From contig JAUNJY010000019.1 of NCBI GenBank assembly GCA_030535455.1, positions 1 through 64,000 of the forward strand: a stretch of 64,000 nt of DNA, given 5' to 3'. This document shows positions 1 to 7,355 of this stretch, in pieces. Within the stretch, counting starts at the first letter, position 1. Each line of letters starts with the position of its first letter. Made by a program: the position numbers and the translations under genes. Origin of the DNA: a bacterium. GTDB lineage: Bacteria; Bacillota; Clostridia; Lachnospirales; Lachnospiraceae. The notes below the pieces were generated by a model, which was not told the DNA's origin, did no database searches, and was given only the letters and a program-made list of their open reading frames with translations.

Positions 1-147
1 TTAGTGCGAATAGGTCCTTATTTTTAAGGACTTGCACGAGTGAGCACTAATCATTCCCTTCGGCACTGGATGAAAGCCTGATTTCATCCTCAGCTTGGCG
101 ACTTTGTCGACAAGCTGAGGATGCTCTTGGAGCAGTCTCTTTTTTTG
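1..147 (+). repeat. Structured intergenic repeat D, copy 1 (D1)
   Basis: The outer stem pairs TTAGTG (1-6) with CACTAA (45-50) and encloses a second hairpin, AGGTCCTT with AAGGACTT. It is followed by the hairpin GGATGAAA/TTTCATCC (68-89), a 10-bp stem CCTCAGCTTG/CAAGCTGAGG (88-120), and a small hairpin TGCTC-TTG-GAGCA (122-134) with eight Ts (140-147). The order and most of the sequence recur at 57774-57890. The element may begin left of the window. The final hairpin and T-run look like a plus-strand terminator. Function unknown. The rest of the gap, to 213, holds only a weak CTAGG/CCTAG dyad downstream of pepT. Confidence 0.7.
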
Positions 148-213
148 TGAAAAACAAATGCATTTCCTGCTAGGAATTCCCTAGAGGCTGCATCCGTCTT
201 TCTTTATGATCAA

Positions 214-1452
214 TTAGTCTGCTTGGCTGTCGCAGCTATATTTTTCCACTATCTTAATTAATAATTCAACAATCTTTTCCATGTCTTGTACTGGAATATA
301 CTCATATTTTCCGTGGAAGTTAAATCCACCTGTACAGATATTTGGGCAAGGTAATCCCATATAGGAAAGTCTGGCACCATCAGTACCACCGCGAATTGGA
401 ACGACAATTGGAGTGATTTCAAGTTCTTCCATTGCCGCTTTTGCATTTTCAATTAAATGCATATGTGGTTCAATCATGGATTTCATATTATAGTAAGAAT
501 CTTTGATTGTAGCAGTTACTGTGCCTTCACCATATTTGTCATTTAAATATTCTGCAATCTTTGCAAAACGTTCTTTCTTTTCTTCAAACTGATCCTTATC
601 ATGGTCACGGATAATATAATCCATTACTGTATCTTCCACGCCTCCACTCATAGAGTCAAGATGATAAAATCCCTCATACCCTTCTGTATTTGCAGGATCT
701 GCAAACTTTGGAAGCATAGCTTGGAATTCCATGCCGATATGAAGAGAATTTACCATCTTATTCTTTGCAGAACCTGGATGAATGTTGCTTCCTTTGATTG
801 CTACTTTTCCGGAAGCCGCATTAAAGTTTTCATACTCCAATTCCCCAATCTTGCCGCCATCTACAGTATAGGCAAAATCAGCACCAAATTGTTCTACATT
901 AAAGAAATCAACGCCACGTCCAACTTCTTCATCTGGAGTAAATCCGATTTTGATTGTTCCATGAGGAATTTCTGGATGAGATAATAAATATTCTGCCATT
1001 GTCATAATTTCAGCAATTCCTGCTTTATCATCCGCTCCAAGAAGTGTCGTACCATCGGTTACGATTAAATCTTTTCCTTTGGTTTCTTTTAATTCTGGAA
1101 ACTGTGCTGTCGATAACACTACGTTTAAAGCTTCATTTAACACAATATCATTTCCATCATAATTTTCCACAATCCTTGCTTTTACATTGGTACCGCTCAT
1201 AGATGGCGCTGTGTCCATATGAGATATAAATCCAATGGTCTTTAACCCTTCTTTGGTTGCCGGAATGGTTGCATAAATATAAGCATGTTCTTCATCTAGC
1301 ATTACATCCTTTGCACCAATCTGGATTAATTCTTCTTTCAGTAAATTTGCTAAATCAAACTGTTTCTTAGTACTTGGTAATTGTTCTACTTCTTCTTCCG
1401 ACTGAGTATCAATCGCGATATATTTCATAAAACGTTCTATTACTTTGCTCAT
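214..1452 (-). CDS. pepT: Peptidase T (tripeptide aminopeptidase)
   Basis: This is a cytosolic zinc aminopeptidase that removes the N-terminal residue from tripeptides, completing breakdown of imported peptides. The 412-residue length matches the M20B family. Visible motifs are the first metal-site segment SHMD (about residues 77-80), the bridging-Asp segment GADDKAG, the catalytic Glu segment PDEEVGRG, a dimerisation domain with [11 protein letters not shown], and the late [11 protein letters not shown] segment. The start at MSKVIERF is preceded by a GAAGGAGAAC ribosome binding site. It stands alone on the minus strand, with repeat D1 downstream. Two peptide transporters elsewhere in the window (5.1 and 47-54 kb) could supply substrates. 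Identification is firm. Confidence 0.96.
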   Translation of the reverse strand: MSKVIERFMKYIAIDTQSEEEVEQLPSTKKQFDLANLLKEELIQIGAKDVMLDEEHAYIYATIPATKEGLKTIGFISHMDTAPSMSGTNVKARIVENYDGNDIVLNEALNVVLSTAQFPELKETKGKDLIVTDGTTLLGADDKAGIAEIMTMAEYLLSHPEIPHGTIKIGFTPDEEVGRGVDFFNVEQFGADFAYTVDGGKIGELEYENFNAASGKVAIKGSNIHPGSAKNKMVNSLHIGMEFQAMLPKFADPANTEGYEGFYHLDSMSGGVEDTVMDYIIRDHDKDQFEEKKERFAKIAEYLNDKYGEGTVTATIKDSYYNMKSMIEPHMHLIENAKAAMEELEITPIVVPIRGGTDGARLSYMGLPCPNICTGGFNFHGKYEYIPVQDMEKIVELLIKIVEKYSCDSQAD

Positions 1453-1644
1453 TTCATTTGTTCTCCTTCTATCTAAAAACTTTATCTTTGTTAGACAGTT
1501 TACCCAATTATGTATGAAAACATAGATTGAAAACTCACCTTTGACACAATAAACTCTCTACTGTGCCGAAGATGAATTCCATGTAATATAACCGGTTTGT
1601 CTTTATAGAGTAATAGTACAATATTTCTAATGTTTTCGTCAAAT

Positions 1645-2304
1645 TTAATGTATTTCCCCGTTAAAATTCCATTCTGCATAAAATTCCTCTAAAAAGTCTT
1701 CTATCACTTTATGCCTTTTTTCTGCCAGTACTTTGGCTGTATCGGTGTTCATTAAATCTTTTAATTTCAATAATTTCTCATAAAAATGATTTATTGTATG
1801 ATTTTCGGCATTTTTCACTTGCTCCAAAGATTGAAACTCCATTGGCTTAATTGCCGGGTCATACATTAAACGATTTTTATTTCCACCGTATGCAAATGTT
1901 CTTGCTATCCCAATAGCTCCAATGGCATCCAGTCGGTCTGCATCCTGAACCACCTGTCCTTCAATGGTATCCTGAGAAGCATCTACCACGCCACCCTTAA
2001 ATGACATTGTCTTTATGATGGTAATTATCTTTTTGCTGGCCTCTGCATCTACCCCAATGGAGGATAGAAAGTTTTCCGTCACTGTCGTATTGGTTCTACT
2101 GTCGTCAGAAAACTTCCAATCATCAATATCATGTAAAAGCGCTGTCATTTCCACTATAAAAGTATCTGCATGTTCCTCTTCTGCTAAATATTTGGCCAAA
2201 TTATATACCCTTTCAATGTGAAACCAGTCATGCCCGCTTCCTTCTCCATATAATCTGTCTTTTACGAATTCCTTCGTCTTTTCAATCATTACATCTTTAT
2301 TCAT
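1645..2304 (-). CDS. HD-domain metal-dependent phosphohydrolase
   Basis: This 219-residue protein has the HD signature: an early His in GHDWFHIERVYN, the HD pair in ALLHDIDDW (about residues 58-59), and a later Asp in VVQDADRLDAIGA. The VQDADRLDAIGAIGIAR block is typical of the YedJ-like family of small HD hydrolases. These are predicted to cleave phosphate esters or nucleotides, but the substrate is unknown. The gene ends close to the pepT leader. Its start is preceded by AGAAGGAC. A degenerate A-type repeat lies about 50 bp upstream of the start. The domain call is firm; no specific function can be given. Confidence 0.85.
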   Translation of the reverse strand: MNKDVMIEKTKEFVKDRLYGEGSGHDWFHIERVYNLAKYLAEEEHADTFIVEMTALLHDIDDWKFSDDSRTNTTVTENFLSSIGVDAEASKKIITIIKTMSFKGGVVDASQDTIEGQVVQDADRLDAIGAIGIARTFAYGGNKNRLMYDPAIKPMEFQSLEQVKNAENHTINHFYEKLLKLKDLMNTDTAKVLAEKRHKVIEDFLEEFYAEWNFNGEIH

Positions 2305-2339
2305 CTTGTTTTGTCCTTCTAACGTTCTATATTATAATT

Positions 2340-2450
2340 GGTATGACTTAAGTATTCCCTTTTCGGTGAGTATGCATCTTGGCTTTCTGTTTTTTTTAGA
2401 AAACCTTTTTAATACATAGGAGGCTTCTCGAAAAGAAGTTTCCTATGCAC
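2340..2450 (+). repeat. Repeats A1 (degenerate) and B1
   Basis: Positions 2352-2410 match the 3' half of repeat A: CCCTTTTCGGTGAGTATGCATC, then a GGCTTTCT/AGAAAACC hairpin and five Ts. The 5' half is eroded. Positions 2411-2450 are a B hairpin with the core ATACATAGGAGGC facing TTTCCTATGCA. The order A, B, then the minus-strand terminator (2457-2479) is the same as at 43, 45 and 52 kb. Confidence 0.65.
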
Positions 2451-2479
2451 AAAAAAACGCCTCCCAAAATGGAAGACGC
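2451..2479 (-). terminator. Intrinsic terminator of tRNA-Gln
   Basis: Read on the minus strand, CGTCTTCC pairs with GGGAGGCG across the loop ATTTT and is followed by seven Ts (2451-2457). It lies 20 nt beyond the mature tRNA 3' end. Confidence 0.8.
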
Positions 2480-2498
2480 ATTCTTATCTTATGTAAAC

Positions 2499-2569
2499 AG
2501 GGCTAGCTGGATTCGAACCAGCGACTGCAGCAGTCAAAGTGCTGTGCCTTACCGCTTGGCGATAGCCCT
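2499..2569 (-). tRNA. tRNA-Gln (anticodon TTG)
   Basis: The 71-nt cloverleaf folds fully on the minus strand. The acceptor stem is AGGGCTA/TAGCCCT, the D arm is GCC/GGC, the anticodon stem is CAGCA/TGCTG with loop CTTTGAC (anticodon TTG), and the T arm is GCTGG-TTCGAAT-CCAGC. CCA is not encoded. It has its own promoter (2598-2626) and terminator (2451-2479), so it is probably a single-gene unit between tyrS and the HD gene. Confidence 0.97.
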
Positions 2570-2597
2570 ATCTTTGTTGTATCGCGACAACAAAGAT
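2570..2597 (-). other. 11-bp perfect dyad abutting the tRNA-Gln 5' end
   Basis: ATCTTTGTTGT (2570-2580) and its exact complement (2587-2597) flank a 6-nt centre. The dyad starts at the base next to the mature tRNA 5' end and ends next to the -10 box. The start site predicted from the promoter (about 2590) falls inside it. It could be a leader hairpin, an operator-like DNA dyad, or a tyrS terminator without a T-run. Confidence 0.6.
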
Positions 2598-2626
2598 ATT
2601 TTATTACATATTACGACATATGTCAA
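2598..2626 (-). promoter_or_regulatory. Sigma-A promoter of tRNA-Gln
   Basis: On the minus strand the -35 box is TTGACA (2621-2626) and the -10 box is TAAAAT (2598-2603), separated by exactly 17 bp. The predicted start near 2590 leaves a leader of about 20 nt before the tRNA. Confidence 0.75.
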
Positions 2627-2685
2627 CAATATTTTCGTACTTTTATTTTGTAATTTATTCCATTTTATCTTTTATTACTATACAC

Positions 2686-3918
2686 TTACTTTGCAATAAA
2701 TGCTTTATGGAATACTTTCTTTCCTTTTTTAATTCTGATACTTTCCTCTAACTGCTCTTTAGTCACCATGTAATCAATAATGCTTACGCGTTCCCCATCA
2801 ATGGAAAGACCTCCTTGGGTAATCAGCCTTCTTGCCTCACTCTTGCTGGCTACCAGGTTGCAAGCAAGCAATAAGTCCATGATTGGGATCTGTCCATCTG
2901 TTAATTGGTCCATGCTAATCTCAGTACTTGGCATATGGCTGTCATCCGTTCCTGATGCAAATAATGCTTGAGACGCCTGTCTTGCCTTATCTGCCTCTTC
3001 TTTTCCATGAACAAGAGAAGTAAGTTCATATGCAAGGATATCCTTAGCCTTATTTAATTCGCTGCCTTCCCAATTGCTCATTGCATCAATTTCCTCTAAT
3101 GGAATGAATGTAAGCATACGGATGCATCGTAATACATCATTGTCGCCAACATTACGCCAGTATTGGTAAAATTCAAAAGGTGACGTCTTGTTTGGATCTA
3201 ACCACACAGCTCCATTTGCAGTCTTGCCCATCTTCTTTCCTTCTGAGTTAAGAAGTAAGGTTATCGTCATGGCATATGCATCTTTTCCTAATTTACGACG
3301 GATCAGGTTGGTACCGCCAAGCATATTAGACCATTGATCATCTCCACCAAATTGCATATTGCAATTGTAGTTTTTGAATAAGTGATAGAAATCGTAAGAC
3401 TGCATTACCATGTAGTTAAATTCTAAGAATGTTAATCCCTTTTCCATTCTTTGTTTATAACACTCAGCACGGAGCATGTTATTTACAGAGAAGCAAGCAC
3501 CAACGTCTCTTAATAATTCCATGTAATTTAACTTTAGCAGCCAGTCTGCATTGTTTACTGCAATTGCACCACCTTCGCCAAAATCAATAAAGCGCTCCAT
3601 CTGATGTTTGAAGCATTCGCAGTTGTGGTTGATTGTCTCCGGTGTCATCATGGTACGCATATCTGTTCTTCCAGAAGGATCCCCAACATATCCGGTTCCT
3701 CCACCTAATAATACAACCGGCTTATTGCCAGCCATTTGAAGTCGCTTCATTAAGCATAAAGCCATAAAATGTCCTACATGCAAAGAATCTGCAGTTGGAT
3801 CAAATCCAATGTAAAACGTTGCCTTTCCGGTATTGATTAATTCTTTAACTTCTGCCTCATCGGTTACTTGTGCAATCAGTCCGCGGGCTACTAACTCATC
3901 ATAAATTGTCATATTCAT
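2686..3918 (-). CDS. tyrS: Tyrosyl-tRNA synthetase
   Basis: This cytosolic class I synthetase charges tRNA-Tyr. The 410-residue protein has the HIGH motif as HVGH (residues 47-50), preceded by GFDPTADSL. The KMSKS motif appears as KMGKT in GKKMGKTANGAVW. The central FGGDDQWSNM block belongs to the tyrosine-binding site. A C-terminal S4 RNA-binding domain is visible (SKSEARRLITQGGLSIDG). The gene is preceded by a T-box leader (4059-4364) with a Tyr specifier codon, so expression should rise when uncharged tRNA-Tyr accumulates. A B-type repeat lies in the leader between the T-box terminator and the start codon. Identification is firm. Confidence 0.97.
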   Translation of the reverse strand: MNMTIYDELVARGLIAQVTDEAEVKELINTGKATFYIGFDPTADSLHVGHFMALCLMKRLQMAGNKPVVLLGGGTGYVGDPSGRTDMRTMMTPETINHNCECFKHQMERFIDFGEGGAIAVNNADWLLKLNYMELLRDVGACFSVNNMLRAECYKQRMEKGLTFLEFNYMVMQSYDFYHLFKNYNCNMQFGGDDQWSNMLGGTNLIRRKLGKDAYAMTITLLLNSEGKKMGKTANGAVWLDPNKTSPFEFYQYWRNVGDNDVLRCIRMLTFIPLEEIDAMSNWEGSELNKAKDILAYELTSLVHGKEEADKARQASQALFASGTDDSHMPSTEISMDQLTDGQIPIMDLLLACNLVASKSEARRLITQGGLSIDGERVSIIDYMVTKEQLEESIRIKKGKKVFHKAFIAK

Positions 3919-3984
3919 TCTCCTTTTCTTACTAACTTTTTCACATAAGCTGCGTGGAGTGGAACGATCATATAAGGTATTGGC

Positions 3985-4058
3985 ACATCGTCTGTTCTAT
4001 CTTCTAGGATGCTTTTTAATGTATAGGAGGCTTCTAGAAGAGAAGTTTCCTATACATT
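3985..4058 (+). repeat. Repeat B (with A remnant) inside the tyrS leader
   Basis: AATGTATAGGAGGCTTCT (4018-4035) pairs with AGAAGTTTCCTATACATT (4041-4058) to form a long hairpin. The lower-coordinate flank, with CATCGTCTGTTCT followed by a T-run, looks like an eroded A repeat. It lies on the CDS side of the T-box terminator, so it is transcribed only when tyrS read-through occurs. Confidence 0.6.
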
Positions 4059-4364
4059 AAAAAAGCCCCCTGCAATAGACTTCTTACTATTGCAGAGGGC
4101 ATATATATGCGGTACCACCTCTAAATTAAAAACTCCTCACGGAATTTTCCTTATTGAGTACGTATTCTTCTATAAGAATAGTATACTTCCAACGCTGTAT
4201 CGGGCGTCCCCGGCATACCCTACTATTTTCAGGCTGCTGCTCCAAGATGTATTCATATCAGTATGTCTATATCCTCACACCATCCGGATACTCTCTGTTA
4301 AGACATGGTCTGTACTACTAATTCTCTTCTACGCTTTCTTTCGATATGATATTAAGTTTCGTAT
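4059..4364 (-). promoter_or_regulatory. T-box leader of tyrS (Tyr specifier)
   Basis: On the minus strand the T-box core AGAGGTGGTACCGC lies at 4109-4122, where the 3' end of uncharged tRNA pairs. The transcription terminator is GCCCTCTGCAATAG paired with CTATTGCAGGGGGC (4065-4100) with six Ts (4059-4064). In stem I, the stretch GAATACATCTTGGAGC carries the codon TAC (4249-4251), the expected tyrosine specifier. A candidate -10 box TATAAT lies at 4371-4376, placing the start near 4363. Known mechanism: uncharged tRNA-Tyr stabilises the antiterminator and allows tyrS transcription. Confidence 0.92.
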
Positions 4365-4399
4365 AACAAGATTATACCCAAATAGGACAAAAAATAAAA

Positions 4400-4423
4400 G
4401 TCACAAAATTAATAATCTGTGAC
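4400..4423 (-). terminator. Terminator of the TetR-family gene
   Basis: GTCACA/TGTGAC with an AT-rich loop, followed on the minus strand by TTTTATTTTTT. It lies 16 bp past the TetR stop codon and just upstream of the tyrS promoter, insulating the two units. T-runs on both sides could make it bidirectional. Confidence 0.7.
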
Positions 4424-4438
4424 ATTTTTGTTTTTTTC

Positions 4439-4969
4439 TTACTCAACCATGCACAAGATATCATTTGGCAACGTCCGCTTTAGTAACTCTACCAGCTTTT
4501 TCTTATCCATTTTCATCCCACCTTTAAGCCATTCAATGATCATATCAGTTCCACCTCGAGATGCAATATCAATAGCAAACCGAATATGCTCTGCCTGAAT
4601 ATCTACGCCCTTTTTCTCCAAATACTTTTCATAGGTTTTTACCGTAAGTGTAATATCATAATTTCGAAGGCCATTAATATCATGGCTTTCATATGCATGG
4701 AGCAGTACCATCTTTTTTTCTTCATAAATGGTAAGATACTTTATAAGCGCTTCCTCCCAAGTTGCCCCCTCTATGATCAGTCCAAAAGTAGCCTTATAAA
4801 ACTGTTCAAAGTACCAGCTTACTAAATCATATTTGTCTGTGAAATGTCGATAAAATGTTCTTCGTGAAAGATCGGTCAGTGTTACAATCTCGCTGACTGC
4901 AATTTCATCCAGTGCCTTTTTGCATAGCAGCTGTTCCAATGCATCTGCAAATCGTTTCTTGCTGTCCAT
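4439..4969 (-). CDS. TetR/AcrR-family transcriptional regulator
   Basis: The N-terminal helix-turn-helix is clear (IAVSEIVTLTDLSRRTFYRHFTDKYDLVSWYF, with the TFYRHF-type recognition helix). The C-terminal ligand domain resembles the TetR_C_8 / DhaS-like group. I place the start at MDSKKRFADALEQLL because GGGAG lies 7 nt upstream; a longer TTG-initiated form beginning at 5011 has no clear ribosome binding site. The protein is then 176 residues. It lies downstream of the OPT transporter on the same strand but beyond a terminator-like hairpin, so a regulatory link with that transporter is possible but unproven. The ligand is unknown. Confidence 0.85.
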   Translation of the reverse strand: MDSKKRFADALEQLLCKKALDEIAVSEIVTLTDLSRRTFYRHFTDKYDLVSWYFEQFYKATFGLIIEGATWEEALIKYLTIYEEKKMVLLHAYESHDINGLRNYDITLTVKTYEKYLEKKGVDIQAEHIRFAIDIASRGGTDMIIEWLKGGMKMDKKKLVELLKRTLPNDILCMVE

Positions 4970-5087
4970 GTCTTTTCTCCCATTAAACGTTCTAAGTTTA
5001 TATTTTTTCAATCACACTAGAGTATACCCTTGTTTTTTTCTTCTTTCAACCACCATTCCAAATCTATAAACGTCCCGAAAATAAAAC

Positions 5088-5125
5088 ATACGGCCTGCAA
5101 TCCACATTCGAATTGTAAGCCGTAT
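5088..5125 (-). terminator. Terminator of the OPT transporter gene
   Basis: ATACGGC/GCCGTAT with an extended inner stem (GCAAT/ATTGT), followed on the minus strand by GTTTTATTTTC. It lies 24 bp past the stop codon. Confidence 0.7.
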
Positions 5126-5148
5126 ATTTTGTTAGGTAAGCCTTATAA

Positions 5149-7080
5149 TTATTGACTCGAATTCTTCACTTTAGTCATAAGCAACGGCCAGATTGTAAAG
5201 ATTATTAGTGCCGCTAACAAGATATAGGCCATCGTATTACTTGCAAGGAAACCTGTTGGGGCAAATCCTTTGATGACACCTAATACTTGCAAGATAATTC
5301 CGACTAGTCCAATGATCGAACCACCTGCAACTAGTCCAGATGATAAACTGATACCATTTGCAACTTTTGCTTCTCTTTCTTGTGCATTCTTTGCAGTCTT
5401 CTCAATAAATAGACGTACAATGGCTCCCACCAAGATAATGGATGTTGTTGCAATAGGAAGGTAAAAACCAATTGCAACAGTCATGATTGGTAACTTCAAC
5501 ATAAATAATACGATACCCATTACGATACCAACAATAATCATATGCCAAGGGAGATCACCTGACATAATTCCTGCTGTCAATGTGGATATCAAGTTTGCTT
5601 GTGGTAATGCAAATGGTACATTGTCTCCTGTAAGAGAAAGCTGATTAGAAAGTAATCGAATAACTCCAACTACCACTACGACACCAACAATACCTGCGAT
5701 AGCAAAGTATTTATCCATCTCGCTTCGTTTTCCACCAATGATAAATGTAACCTTTTGAGATTGTGCGTATCCACCGGCCACAGAAATGGCAGTTACGATA
5801 AACGTTCCAAATAACAATAATGTCTTATTATTCTCCATACTAGTCCAGCGGAAGATTACGAAAATCAAAGTAACAATTACAAGAGAGGCAATTGTCATAC
5901 CAGATACAGGAAGGTTAGATGTACCAATAGTACCTGTCAAACGGCCGGAAACAATAACGAATAACAATGATAATAACAATGCTAAAAATGCTCCCACAAT
6001 TGCCATTACGATATTTCCACCGGAAACTAAAAATCCTGCTACAAAACCAATTACGATACCGACAATGAGCAATATGCTTGCTAAAGAAGATTCATTGGAG
6101 CCACCTTCTGATTTCTTGGCACCTAATGTCTCCTTAACAGCTACTACGATTGTAGGAATTAATTTGATTGCACCAATTAAGCCACCAGATAACATCATTC
6201 CTGCGCCGATATATTTAACATAACTGCTTGCAATATGATTTACCTGCATCGTACTAATTGGAACATCCGGAGCATTCCATATAGATGCACCAGGTCCTGC
6301 AAACTCAGCAAAATAACTGATTAATGGCATAATTGCAAAATTGGCTAAAATCGAACCTGCAAACATGGTTAACGAAACATCAATTCCAACGATAAATCCA
6401 ATTCCTAAAAGAAGGGGATTTACCTCTATTTCTAATTTCCATTTGTAAAATCTCTCATTCACGTAACTGATCAAGTTATTGGCAACATTTAAGAATGAGC
6501 CTGTGATTACAGTAATTACACCACTTACGGCAAATCCAATTCCCATATACTTCATGGAGTCTCCGGCACCTTCACTTGCCACAAGTGTCTCAGAAATAGC
6601 CATGGACTCAGGGAACATCAGATTCCCGTGCTCTTCTACAATTAAGTTCTTATAAACAAGGGAAGATACCCCCATACCAAACAATACGCCGCCAATTGCA
6701 ACGATTGCGCCTTCAATAAAAGTGACATCAGCACCAATTAGAAGGACTGCTGGCAATAAGAAAATAACACCACTGGCAATGGACTCACCGCCACTGGACA
6801 TACCTTGTACCAGGTTTTTTCCAAGAATGCCTTTTTGTTTTGCAAAAATGGCAATAAATCCGGAACCAATAATTGATCCTGGTATACCTGCTGCTACTGT
6901 TAATCCTGATTTCATTCCGGAATACGCAGTAGAGGCTGCAAATAATGCCGCAAGCAAAATACCAATGATTAAGATTGCAACATTACCGCCTGACCGCGAT
7001 CCTTCCGAAACATACGGAACATAGTCTTTTCCATGTACTCCGCCATAAGCATCTTTTGATAATGTTTTATGCATATGCAC
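5149..7080 (-). CDS. OPT-family oligopeptide transporter
   Basis: This 643-residue integral membrane protein has about 14-16 hydrophobic segments along its length. The N-terminal stretch, with SGMKSGLTVAAGIPGSIIG and the later SGGESIASGVIFLLPA, is typical of the bacterial OPT (oligopeptide transporter) family, proton-coupled importers of short peptides or metal chelates. FPESMAISETLVASEGAG is a second conserved block. The short charged N-terminus (MHMHKTLSKDAYGG) is cytoplasmic. It is a single-gene unit, divergent from the GH5 gene. Peptide uptake would feed peptidase T. The family call is firm; the exact substrate is not readable. Confidence 0.9.
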   Translation of the reverse strand: MHMHKTLSKDAYGGVHGKDYVPYVSEGSRSGGNVAILIIGILLAALFAASTAYSGMKSGLTVAAGIPGSIIGSGFIAIFAKQKGILGKNLVQGMSSGGESIASGVIFLLPAVLLIGADVTFIEGAIVAIGGVLFGMGVSSLVYKNLIVEEHGNLMFPESMAISETLVASEGAGDSMKYMGIGFAVSGVITVITGSFLNVANNLISYVNERFYKWKLEIEVNPLLLGIGFIVGIDVSLTMFAGSILANFAIMPLISYFAEFAGPGASIWNAPDVPISTMQVNHIASSYVKYIGAGMMLSGGLIGAIKLIPTIVVAVKETLGAKKSEGGSNESSLASILLIVGIVIGFVAGFLVSGGNIVMAIVGAFLALLLSLLFVIVSGRLTGTIGTSNLPVSGMTIASLVIVTLIFVIFRWTSMENNKTLLLFGTFIVTAISVAGGYAQSQKVTFIIGGKRSEMDKYFAIAGIVGVVVVVGVIRLLSNQLSLTGDNVPFALPQANLISTLTAGIMSGDLPWHMIIVGIVMGIVLFMLKLPIMTVAIGFYLPIATTSIILVGAIVRLFIEKTAKNAQEREAKVANGISLSSGLVAGGSIIGLVGIILQVLGVIKGFAPTGFLASNTMAYILLAALIIFTIWPLLMTKVKNSSQ

Positions 7081-7262
7081 CTATCCTTTTTGTATAATTT
7101 AGTTGTCATGTAACGCTTGATGAAAACCTACTATACATTGTCGGTCAATAAGCCCAATTTTATGTATTATGACTTTTCCATGTATTTTATATAATTTTTT
7201 CCACCTAATATGTGTTTTTTTATACTTTTGATACAGTATACTCTCCAATTCCCTTAGTAGCA

Positions 7263-7289
7263 TTGACATAATTCACTATATTTTATAGG
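7263..7289 (+). promoter_or_regulatory. Candidate promoter of the GH5 gene
   Basis: A consensus -35 TTGACA (7263-7268) is followed after a short 15-bp spacer by TATAGG (7284-7289). The spacing is suboptimal, so this is tentative. It lies in the 275-bp divergent gap between the OPT and GH5 genes, which is otherwise AT-rich without obvious structure. Confidence 0.3.
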
Positions 7290-7355
7290 CTAATAGTTAG
7301 AAATCTATATTTTTTTCTTAATTAATTAAATCACTGAACTAAAGGGAGGATTATT

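Noticed and set aside
5786-6223. 145-codon plus-strand frame inside the OPT transporter gene
   Set aside because: It mirrors membrane-helix codons of the minus-strand gene and shows no domain of its own.
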